From: Candidatus Thorarchaeota archaeon
GTDB taxonomy: Archaea; Asgardarchaeota; Thorarchaeia; Thorarchaeales; Thorarchaeaceae
Direction of reading: 5' to 3'
DNA: 5,985 nucleotides
Assembly: GCA_016839345.1 (NCBI GenBank)
Contig: JAEOUL010000267.1
Location: forward strand, 1-5,985
The translations under genes and the position numbers were made by a program. Below, piece after piece: positions 1-5,985 of this stretch. Positions within the stretch are counted from its first letter, which is position 1; every line of letters begins with the position of its first letter. The notes under the pieces are model-generated. The model was not told where the DNA came from, did not search any database, and saw only the letters and a list, made by a program, of their open reading frames with translations.

Positions 1-1417
1 CATTCTTCGCAGCCTGAGCTGTACCAGCAATCATGACACCAGCAGTGTGTGTAGTCAATGGTGCTAACTTGATATGTTCAGGGTTGAAGAAACCATCACC
101 ACTTCGGGTCAACCCAAACATCTTCGCTGTTTCATCCATATCCTCTGGAGGAATCATTGCTGACGCTAGAACAAGCATATCTGGTTGGAACGTAAGTTCA
201 TCGTCAGCAAGGACATCGAACCATCTCATGTTGATTTTTCCATTTTCAACAGTAACCTCTGGTTTTCTGTCCCTTGGGAATTTGCTGTAAATCACATGTT
301 TCGAACGAGCTAATCTATGAAACTCTTCATGACCTTTTCCGTAGGTTCTAATGTCTTGATACAAGACCAGTGCCTCATCGACCCGTGTTCTCAGATCTGC
401 TGCTGCTTTTGCAGTGGCTGAGCAACAGTGTCTTGAGCAATGTTCATGACCTTTTACTCCAGGTTCTCTCGAACCTACGCAACCTATGAAAACTAATTTC
501 TTGACTGGCTTACCATCACTTGGTTTTACCAATCCAGGATCTGGTGGAAGCTCCTGTAATTCCGCAAGAGTGAGAATATCTGGAGACTCACCATATCCGT
601 AGTAACCCTTTGGTTCAAAGGGCCTGAATCCTGACGCTATGATGGCAGCACCAATATCTACATTCTCTTCTTTCTCTGTCTTAAGATTCTTGATGGTAAC
701 ATCGAAGTTACCAATGTAACCGTCAAATCGGGAAACCTTGCTGTTCAGGAATATTTTGATACGACTGTTCTTCTTCACTTCTTTAATCAATGGTTTGATG
801 ATCTCAGGGCCAGACTCATCATAGGGGAATAGATGAGTCCACTTGGCAACATGGCCACCAAGTTCTGATTCCTTCTCAACAAGAACCACATCGAATCCTC
901 GTTCAGCAATATCGAGTGAGGCTCTTAAACCAACGATACCTCCACCAACTACCAGTGTTACAGGAGTCACCTTGACAGTCTTGATAGGAAGTTTTTCGAG
1001 TTTTGAAGCTCGAGCCACTGACATCCTAACGAGATCTTCGGCTTTCTCTGTTGCTTTCTCTGGTTCACGAGTGTGGCACCAACTTACATGCTCCCTTAGG
1101 TTGACCTGTTCGAACAGGTATCGGTTTATACCCACCTCTTCAACAACTCTACGAAAAGTTGGTTCATGCATCCGGGGTGAGCAACTAGCTACCACAACGC
1201 GATTCAGTTTGTGTTCCTCAATTTTCTCCTTTATCAGAACTTGTCCTGCATCTGAGCACATGAACATTTCATCAGTTGAGTATACAACATTAGGTAGCCT
1301 ACCAGCCATCTCTGCAACCTTAACGACATCTATTGTTCCAGCTATATTATGTCCACAATGGCATACAAATACGCCAATGCGCGGTTTTTCAGAAGTTTCT
1401 GTTATTGTCTGGGTCAT
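1..1417 (-). CDS. hdrA: HdrA-like flavoprotein (QmoB-like branch), 3' end cut by window edge
   Basis: No stop codon occurs in 472 codons before the left edge, so the C-terminus is missing. The ATG at 1417-1415 follows AGGAG with an 8-nt spacer. Residues 1-140 form the HdrA N-terminal domain (VFVCHCGHN at 17-24, C54, VVVASCSPRMHEP at 74-86). Residues 150-190 are an FAD-binding Rossmann motif (VVGGGIVG, then a glutamate ending the second strand, then ELGGH). Further on come FIGCVGSRE (C313), HCSRHCC (C327, C331, C332) and YQDIRTYGKGHEEF, the HdrA signature also found in the fusion upstream. The region after the FAD motif lacks the TFPTLDCSxC cysteines and the inserted ferredoxin clusters of classical HdrA, and the terminal GC motif reads AGTAQAAKN. 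This arrangement recalls QmoB-type HdrA, whose extra clusters or MvhD domain lie further C-terminal, here outside the window. It is the last visible gene of the operon, 11 nt after hdrB. HdrA membership is firm; the QmoB-like assignment is inference. Confidence 0.9.
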   Translation of the reverse strand, partial: MTQTITETSEKPRIGVFVCHCGHNIAGTIDVVKVAEMAGRLPNVVYSTDEMFMCSDAGQVLIKEKIEEHKLNRVVVASCSPRMHEPTFRRVVEEVGINRYLFEQVNLREHVSWCHTREPEKATEKAEDLVRMSVARASKLEKLPIKTVKVTPVTLVVGGGIVGLRASLDIAERGFDVVLVEKESELGGHVAKWTHLFPYDESGPEIIKPLIKEVKKNSRIKIFLNSKVSRFDGYIGNFDVTIKNLKTEKEENVDIGAAIIASGFRPFEPKGYYGYGESPDILTLAELQELPPDPGLVKPSDGKPVKKLVFIGCVGSREPGVKGHEHCSRHCCSATAKAAADLRTRVDEALVLYQDIRTYGKGHEEFHRLARSKHVIYSKFPRDRKPEVTVENGKINMRWFDVLADDELTFQPDMLVLASAMIPPEDMDETAKMFGLTRSGDGFFNPEHIKLAPLTTHTAGVMIAGTAQAAKN

Positions 1418-1425
1418 TCAATTTT

Positions 1426-1430
1426 CTCCT
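1426..1430 (-). promoter_or_regulatory. Ribosome binding site of second hdrA
   Basis: AGGAG lies 8 nt before the ATG at 1417. It overlaps the TAG stop codon of hdrB (1431-1429), so ribosomes finishing hdrB are placed directly on this start. It fixes the start of the downstream HdrA-like gene. Confidence 0.7.
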
Positions 1431-2298
1431 ACTGACATGTTTCAAGGATTTTCTGTGGACTAATCTTCGTGAGACTAATCCCCAGGGTATCAGGGTCAAT
1501 TCCTAGTGCAGGACCTAGTAGCTGAGGTAGTGTAATGACAGGTATTTTCTCTAAACCCTCAGTATCATCTCCAAACTGAATTTGAGTTAGTTGGATATCA
1601 CAGAACACACAGGCGGTCACTATGCCGTCGACATTCTCTGAACGTATATTGTTGATCTTGTCCATTCCAATACTATTTGCTACTTCCTCATCCATCGCCA
1701 GCATTGGTCCACCACAACAACGAGTCTTCCCTGTATAATCTACAGCAGTACCGCCTACTATCTCGATAAGTTTGTCAATAATTGTCGGATTTTCAGGGTC
1801 ATCCACCTGAACAATCTCTGGGGGTCGGGTAACATGGCATCCGTAATGCGCAGCTAGACGTACACCTTTGTAGGGTTTCACAATGGCAGCTTGGACAGCA
1901 TTATATCCAATGTCTTCACGAAATACTTGAAGCAGGTGTTTGACATTGACAGTCCCATTATACTTCAGTCCCTCATCACCAAGAATTGCATTCACTTCAT
2001 TTCGAAGTTCTTTGTCATGATCAAGCTCATGTTTTACCATCTTCAAAGAACCTGAGCAAGCGCCGCAGATAGCCAGAATATCCATTCCCATTTTCTCAGC
2101 AATCGCCAGTATTCTTCCACTCATTGCAGCAAATGCAACATGGTTGACTGATTCTACATATTGAGCTCCACAGCAGTTAACGTCTTTCATTGGGTTGAGG
2201 ACAATGCCAAATCTTCTCATTACAGCAGTGACAGCAGCCTCATATCCTGGCAGTCGTACAGGTGTTGTACATCCGGTATAGTAAGCAAACTCTTTCAT
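1429..2298 (-). CDS. hdrB: Heterodisulfide reductase subunit B (two CCG domains)
   Basis: This 289-residue protein has the usual HdrB length and two complete cysteine-rich CCG motifs. The first is C10, C42-C43-G, C78-x2-C81; the second is C154, C194-C195-G-G-P, C230-x2-C233. In methanogen HdrB, equivalent cysteines bind two non-cubane [4Fe-4S] clusters that cleave the CoM-S-S-CoB disulfide. No cysteine of either motif is missing, so a catalytically active enzyme is expected. Whether the substrate is CoM-S-S-CoB or another disulfide or thiol compound cannot be told. The N-terminus (FAYYTGCTTPVRLPGYE) is typical, and no transmembrane segment is seen. The ATG overlaps the hdrC stop by one base (TAATG) and is preceded by AAAGGAGG, indicating translational coupling with hdrC, its electron-donating partner. 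The CCG domain also occurs in succinate:quinone reductase SdhE and glycolate oxidase GlcF, but the neighbours and the paired motifs point to HdrB. Confidence 0.95.
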   Translation of the reverse strand: MKEFAYYTGCTTPVRLPGYEAAVTAVMRRFGIVLNPMKDVNCCGAQYVESVNHVAFAAMSGRILAIAEKMGMDILAICGACSGSLKMVKHELDHDKELRNEVNAILGDEGLKYNGTVNVKHLLQVFREDIGYNAVQAAIVKPYKGVRLAAHYGCHVTRPPEIVQVDDPENPTIIDKLIEIVGGTAVDYTGKTRCCGGPMLAMDEEVANSIGMDKINNIRSENVDGIVTACVFCDIQLTQIQFGDDTEGLEKIPVITLPQLLGPALGIDPDTLGISLTKISPQKILETCQ

Positions 2299-2816
2299 TA
2301 TTTAGATCCTCCTTTGAAAAACCGATCCTTGAGTTTCTTCGTAAATTTGTTATTCCATCCCAAATCTGTATCAAGTCCTAGGTCATCCCGGTCATCCTCA
2401 ACGAAATCGCTGTATGCATCGTTGAGTAGCCAGCCATCATCTAGGACTTTGTCGATTGTATTCTGGAAAACGGTAGGAATGTAGCCCTCTCGAGCTGCAA
2501 CCTCACGGACAGCATGGAATATCTCTGCAAGATCAACATCTTCCTGACATCGCTCTTCACAGAGTCTACATGTCATACAGAGCCACGGAAGCTCACTACT
2601 CAACACTTCCTCACGTTTCCCTAGGAGAATTTTCTGAATTATCTTTCGTGGTCTGTATTTATCGGTCATACTAGCGACCATACATGATGCTGTACACATA
2701 CCGCATTGAATACATTTCATTATCCCTTCACCACCAGGTTCTTGTTCGATTTCTTTTGCGAAGGTTGAACTTGGCGAATGTTTGAGTTGCGGTTTTTCTT
2801 TCGTTTCATCCATCAT
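2298..2816 (-). CDS. hdrC: Heterodisulfide reductase subunit C (two [4Fe-4S] clusters)
   Basis: This 172-residue soluble iron-sulfur protein carries two CX2CX2CX3C motifs: C35, C38, C41, C45 and C80, C83, C86, C90. The spacing (KCIQCGMCTASC, then WLCMTCRLCEERC) is that of HdrC. In the HdrABC complex this subunit passes electrons from HdrA to the catalytic clusters of HdrB. The proline that usually follows the last cysteine of each motif is absent (C45 is followed by M, C90 by Q). Residues 1-30 are a hydrophilic, charged leader and residues 136-172 an acidic then basic tail; there is no membrane segment, so this is not a DsrM/HdrE-fused form. The start could be M1 (2816) or M2 (2813). The nearest GGAG (2833-2830) is 13 nt from M1, which is long, so the exact start is less certain. 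The gene lies 18 nt after the fusion and overlaps hdrB by 1 nt. Confidence 0.94.
   Translation of the reverse strand: MMDETKEKPQLKHSPSSTFAKEIEQEPGGEGIMKCIQCGMCTASCMVASMTDKYRPRKIIQKILLGKREEVLSSELPWLCMTCRLCEERCQEDVDLAEIFHAVREVAAREGYIPTVFQNTIDKVLDDGWLLNDAYSDFVEDDRDDLGLDTDLGWNNKFTKKLKDRFFKGGSK
2308..2315 (-). promoter_or_regulatory. Ribosome binding site of hdrB
   Basis: AAAGGAGG is a near-complete Shine-Dalgarno match and lies 9 nt before the hdrB ATG. It sits inside the last codons of hdrC (the glycine codons GGA GGA), so hdrB start selection depends on the end of hdrC. Confidence 0.75.
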
Positions 2817-2834
2817 TTCTCATTCATCTCTCCA

Positions 2835-5576
2835 TTATTCATCTGCTTTTGAGAGAACTATAGTAGCCCTCATGGCAGCAGCACTACCAGCTGTCACAGA
2901 ATCTGGGATATCCTTTGGGCCATCAGCACATCCACACACGAAAACTCCGGGGATGGATGTATCAACGGGAGCAACCATTTGATTTCCAACACTGACGTAG
3001 CCTTCATCAGACAGTTCCATGTTGAGCTCCACTGCTAGGTTATCCAGACCCTCTGGGGGTTGTATACCGGGACTAATTACAACAAGGTCGTGTTCCACAT
3101 TGAGAATCTCACTTGTTTCTGTGTTTTCCACACGTACGATAAGAGAACCATTGTCCTTCTTTTGCATGACTTCTGAAACTCTCCCTCGTACGAAATTAAC
3201 GCCAAACCGGCTTCTAGCCATTTCATAAAACTCTTCGAATCCTTTTCCAAATGCACGAATATCTGCATAGTAAATCGTGACATCGGTTTCGGGATTGTGC
3301 TCTTTAGCCATGACCGCATTTTTGATTCCATACATACAACAAACCCGACTGCAGAATGGAACATCCTTCTGTACATCTCGAGCACCAACGCACTGGATGA
3401 ACCCAATACTCTTGGGTACTCTTCCATCTGTTAGTCGGACTAAGTGACCATGTGTCGGTCCGGCTGCATTGATCAGTCGTTCATACTCCATCGCATTGAT
3501 TACATTGGGTAGACGGCCATAGCCAAATTGAGGATACTCAGCAACATCAAACATCTTGTATCCTGCAGCCAATACGATTGCTCCAACATGGAGATCAATC
3601 ACATCGTCATTTTGTGGGTGGTCTATAGCATCTCGGGGGCATTCTTCAGTACAACGTTCACACTCACAACAGACAGCACAACTTAGACATCGTTCGGCTT
3701 CAGCAGCAGCAACCTCATCACTGAATCCAAGTTCAACTTCTGAGAAGTCTCTTTTTCGTGTTGCTGCACTCTGTTTTGGCATTTCTGCGACTCTCTCGAT
3801 AGGAATACCTGCCTTATCCACTTCATACGATTGGACCCTATGGAGTCTACTGGTCCGCCCTTCTTTTACACTAACACCACGTATGTAACGATCAATGGAA
3901 ATTGCTGCTTCCTTTCCATGCCCAACTGCTTTGACGACTGTAAGAGGACCAAGAACAACATCACCACCTGCAAATACACCGGGTATACTGGTTTCTAGCG
4001 TGATGGGATCAGCTTTCACTATTGCCCATTTGTTGCACTCTAGTTCTGTTTGAATGCCTTCAGGATCAGCACTCTGTCCCACAGCGACTATTAAATCGTC
4101 AAGAGCCAATGTGAACTCAGAGTTGGGTATTGGAGTTGGTCTCCGTCTTCCGGATTGGTCAGGTTCACCTAGACGCATTTTGACACATCTGATACCTGTC
4201 AGTTTTTTGTCTGACGAGAGGACTTCGATAGGAGTGGTAAGCATCATGAACTTGATGCCTTCTTCCTTGGCGTCTTCAACCTCACTAGGTATTGCTGGAA
4301 CCTCTATGTGTGAGCGTCGATAGACCAAACGTACATCTTTTGCACCAAGCCTTAAAGCAACACGTGCAGAGTCAATTGCTGCATCACCGCCACCGATAAC
4401 AGCAACACGTTTACCAATAGAAACTTCTTCACCCCTATTGACCTTCTCAAGGAATTCGATGGCATGAGAAACACCTTTGACTTCCTCACCGTCAATACCT
4501 AGCTTATTACTCAGCCAAGTTCCAGTGGCCACGAATACTGCTTTGAATCCCTTATCTAAAAGACCTTGGATTGATTTGACTTTGGTCCTGGTCTTGACTT
4601 TCACTCCCATGTCAATAACACGTTGAATTTCCTCATCCAATACATCACGAGGTAGCCGATATTCAGGAATTGCGTACCTTAGCATACCTCCTAGTTGTTC
4701 ACGTTTCTCGAAAATAGTCGCAGGGTAACCCATTCTCGCAAGTTGATAGGCACAACTAATACCTCCGGGTCCGCCACCAATAATCGCCACTCTTTCTTTC
4801 TTGTCAATATTCGGTTTTACAATTGTAAAATGTCTACGTTCAAAATCAGCCAGATATCGATGAAGGTTTCGAATGCTGACATTCTCATCATGCATTCCTC
4901 GCTCACATTCTTCCTGACAAAAACTGATACAAACTCTTCCCAAGACCCCAGCAAAGGGAATATCGCGTCTTATAATCTCGAGAGCTTCATGCATTCTCCC
5001 TTGACGCATCATTGTTAAGAATCCCTGAGCATTTACTCCTGCAGGACAAGTTCCTCTGCAAGCAGGCTCACCCTTTTTGTCCACTGTGACAATGTTTGGG
5101 GTTGCTTGTGGAAATGGTGTGTAGATAGCCTTTCTAAAACCAAGACCTTGATCAAACTCATTGGGAACTTCAACTGGACAGACACGTATACAGTCACCAC
5201 AACCAGAACACTTGTCTTCATCAATATAGCGCGCATGCTTGTGTACTTTGACTCGAAAGTTACCCTTTTCTCCACTGACCGATTTGACTTCTGAATAAGT
5301 GATAAGATCGATGTTTGGATGTCTTGATACTTCGCTCAGCCGAGGTGTCAAAATACATGCGCTGCAATCTAGAGTCGGAAAGGTCTTGTCGATCATTGCC
5401 ATGCGCCCACCAATAGAAGGTGATTGCTCTAGAAGCGTGACCTTGAACCCTTGATTAGCCATGTCAAGGGCGGCCTGCATTCCGGCAACACCACCACCAA
5501 CAACAAGGGCTTCATTAGATTTGATAGAATCTTTGCTATTTTGAAAACTAGTTTTATGCTGTCTTTCGGTAGTCAA
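2835..5576 (-). CDS. HdrA with embedded GltD/NfnL-type NAD(P)H oxidoreductase
   Basis: This 913-residue protein is HdrA interrupted by a whole GltD-like unit. HdrA part one has an FAD motif (VVGGGVAG, 25-32), TFPTLDCSACILTP (C71, C74) and a ferredoxin motif C123, C126, C129, C133. Near residue 167 the GltD-like unit begins: PACRGTCPAG (C173, C177), GRVCISFCQEEC (C216, C220, C224), a second FAD motif (IIGGGPGG, 265-272), an NAD(P)H motif (VIGGGDAA, 393-400) with VYRR (R420, R421) suggesting NADP(H), and a closing FAD motif (FAGGDVV). HdrA resumes near 627 with a cysteine cluster (C630-C646), FIQCVGARD (C729), FCSRVCC (C742, C746, C747), ADIRAFGKGFEEF and VCGCADGPKDIPDSV. It lacks the roughly 140-residue N-terminal domain of classical HdrA. 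Its likely role is to exchange electrons between NAD(P)H, ferredoxin and HdrBC, possibly by bifurcation. The start is TTG: TGA lies immediately upstream in frame, GGAGG lies 7 nt before it, and the next in-frame Met is residue 33, inside the FAD motif. Confidence 0.93.
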   Translation of the reverse strand: MTTERQHKTSFQNSKDSIKSNEALVVGGGVAGMQAALDMANQGFKVTLLEQSPSIGGRMAMIDKTFPTLDCSACILTPRLSEVSRHPNIDLITYSEVKSVSGEKGNFRVKVHKHARYIDEDKCSGCGDCIRVCPVEVPNEFDQGLGFRKAIYTPFPQATPNIVTVDKKGEPACRGTCPAGVNAQGFLTMMRQGRMHEALEIIRRDIPFAGVLGRVCISFCQEECERGMHDENVSIRNLHRYLADFERRHFTIVKPNIDKKERVAIIGGGPGGISCAYQLARMGYPATIFEKREQLGGMLRYAIPEYRLPRDVLDEEIQRVIDMGVKVKTRTKVKSIQGLLDKGFKAVFVATGTWLSNKLGIDGEEVKGVSHAIEFLEKVNRGEEVSIGKRVAVIGGGDAAIDSARVALRLGAKDVRLVYRRSHIEVPAIPSEVEDAKEEGIKFMMLTTPIEVLSSDKKLTGIRCVKMRLGEPDQSGRRRPTPIPNSEFTLALDDLIVAVGQSADPEGIQTELECNKWAIVKADPITLETSIPGVFAGGDVVLGPLTVVKAVGHGKEAAISIDRYIRGVSVKEGRTSRLHRVQSYEVDKAGIPIERVAEMPKQSAATRKRDFSEVELGFSDEVAAAEAERCLSCAVCCECERCTEECPRDAIDHPQNDDVIDLHVGAIVLAAGYKMFDVAEYPQFGYGRLPNVINAMEYERLINAAGPTHGHLVRLTDGRVPKSIGFIQCVGARDVQKDVPFCSRVCCMYGIKNAVMAKEHNPETDVTIYYADIRAFGKGFEEFYEMARSRFGVNFVRGRVSEVMQKKDNGSLIVRVENTETSEILNVEHDLVVISPGIQPPEGLDNLAVELNMELSDEGYVSVGNQMVAPVDTSIPGVFVCGCADGPKDIPDSVTAGSAAAMRATIVLSKADE

Positions 5577-5650
5577 TCACTGTCCTCCGTAATGACCGGA
5601 TATCGTAGTACGCTTGGCCGATGATATTGGTAGGACGAGCTTTCTGTCAT
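5573..5650 (-). CDS. Possible 25-codon leader ORF overlapping the fusion start
   Basis: An ATG at 5650-5648 opens a 25-codon frame beginning MTESSSYQYH and ending VITEDSD. Its TGA stop (5575-5573) overlaps the TTG start of the fusion as TTGA. AAGGTG (5660-5655) lies 4 nt before the ATG and matches the archaeal/bacterial anti-Shine-Dalgarno. The peptide has no recognisable family, no cysteine and no membrane segment; it is rich in Ser and Tyr. The GGAGG that serves the fusion lies within its last codons. It could be a coupling or leader peptide, or a chance frame. A frame this short is easily open by chance, so the main support is the start signal and the exact overlap. Confidence 0.4.
   Translation of the reverse strand: MTESSSYQYHRPSVLRYPVITEDSD
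5584..5588 (-). promoter_or_regulatory. Ribosome binding site fixing the TTG start of the fusion
   Basis: GGAGG is followed by a 7-nt spacer and TTG (5576-5574). No ATG or GTG lies in the right frame near it, because TGA immediately precedes the TTG. This site is the main reason to accept the rare TTG start codon. Confidence 0.75.
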
Positions 5651-5985
5651 AGGACACCTTCTTTATTAATTGAAGAGTTTCCATGACGTCAAGACCAAAT
5701 CATCGATTACTATGTGCAAATTCGTGAAATTTAATTGACTATATGCTTGTCGATATTGAGTACGATAAATGGCATATTCTTCATTATCTGTTTCTTACAA
5801 TATTCATATCAGAATGAACGAAATCAATCATTTTGTTGATAATATTGAAATGCAGATTTTTTATTATAGTTACATGTTGAAACTTTAAAGCTATCCTCGT
5901 TTTCCACTAGGATAATCAAATCAGAAAGAAAATCAGACGAATGCTGTTGGTAAGATACAATCTCCATACTGATTTTGTGCTTCGA
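5651..5985. other. AT-rich upstream region, probable operon promoter, no convincing gene
   Basis: About 335 nt, clearly more AT-rich than the genes, without a supported coding region. It probably contains the minus-strand promoter of the Hdr operon, but no single TATA/BRE pair stands out. Candidates on the minus strand are TTAAATTT about 80 nt and CTTTAAAG (5890-5883) about 230 nt before the leader ATG. CTTTAAAG is a palindrome and fits the archaeal TATA consensus on both strands. At the right edge two short frames remain open: plus strand from ATG 5941 (15 codons, MLLVRYNLHT...) and minus strand entering at 5985 and ending at TAG 5898-5896 (29 codons). Either could be part of a neighbouring gene, but both are too short to judge. 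Confidence 0.5.
5892..5914. repeat. Short inverted repeat (6-bp stem)
   Basis: TATCCT (5892-5897) and AGGATA (5909-5914) form a perfect 6-bp inverted repeat around an 11-nt loop. It lies next to the CTTTAAAG palindrome and overlaps the stop of the short edge-touching minus-strand frame. It could be an operator, a weak terminator hairpin, or chance; no T-run follows directly on either strand. Confidence 0.25.

Noticed and set aside
843..1463. 206-codon plus-strand open frame
   Set aside because: It lies antisense to the well-supported second hdrA, has no family-like motif and is Ser/Thr-rich, as expected for a shadow frame.
2161..2484. 107-codon plus-strand frame across the hdrB/hdrC junction
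   Set aside because: It is antisense to two recognised genes and has low-complexity serine-rich composition.
3077..3427. 116-codon minus-strand frame inside the fusion gene
   Set aside because: It is an alternate frame within the conserved HdrA C-terminal region, whose main frame carries the FIQCVGARD and FCSRVCC motifs without interruption.
2835..5576. Assembly artefact joining a gltD gene into hdrA
   Set aside because: The frame is continuous over 913 codons, HdrA sequence resumes at the expected point after the insert, and the downstream genes keep operon spacing.
5684..5691. TGACGTCA palindrome upstream of the leader ORF
   Set aside because: About one 8-bp palindrome is expected by chance in a region of this size, and no second copy or longer symmetry supports an operator.
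5623..5758. Repeated GATATTG words (5623-5629 and 5752-5758)
   Set aside because: Short AT-rich words recur by chance; spacing and flanks are unrelated, so there is no evidence of a repeat array or CRISPR.

Overview
The window holds one minus-strand gene cluster of heterodisulfide reductase (Hdr) type. It starts near the right-hand end and runs leftward, in transcription order: a possible 25-codon leader ORF (5650-5573), a 913-residue HdrA with a GltD/NfnL-type NAD(P)H oxidoreductase embedded in it (5576-2835), hdrC (2816-2298), hdrB (2298-1429), and a second HdrA paralogue (1417 to the window edge, 3' end missing). Junctions are tight: a 4-nt TTGA overlap, 18 nt, a 1-nt TAATG overlap, and 11 nt. 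Shine-Dalgarno motifs (GGAGG, AAAGGAGG, AGGAG) sit before the fusion, hdrB and the second hdrA. The last two overlap or lie inside the end of the preceding gene, so the block is almost certainly one operon with translational coupling.

The products are cytoplasmic iron-sulfur flavoproteins; no membrane segment or signal peptide is visible. HdrC carries two [4Fe-4S] motifs. HdrB carries two complete CCG motifs of the kind that bind the non-cubane [4Fe-4S] clusters where the disulfide is cleaved in methanogen Hdr. The fusion contributes the HdrA bifurcating-type flavin module, ferredoxin-type clusters, and its own FAD plus NAD(P)H module. The second HdrA keeps the N-terminal domain that the fusion lacks. 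It has lost the DCSxC and ferredoxin cysteines of classical HdrA and resembles the QmoB branch. A reasonable model is a soluble complex coupling NAD(P)H, ferredoxin and a disulfide-type substrate by flavin-based electron bifurcation or confurcation. The real substrate cannot be read from the sequence.

The organism is probably a strict anaerobe. Two-CCG-domain HdrB, separate soluble HdrC and several HdrA copies are common in archaea (methanogens, Archaeoglobi, Asgard and Bathyarchaeia-type lineages) and also occur in some anaerobic bacteria. Moderate G+C and AT-rich spacers fit an uncultured archaeon, but the lineage is inference only.

The region right of the cluster (5651-5985) is AT-rich and contains no convincing gene. 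It probably holds the promoter of the operon. Two short open frames touching the right edge could be the ends of neighbouring genes.
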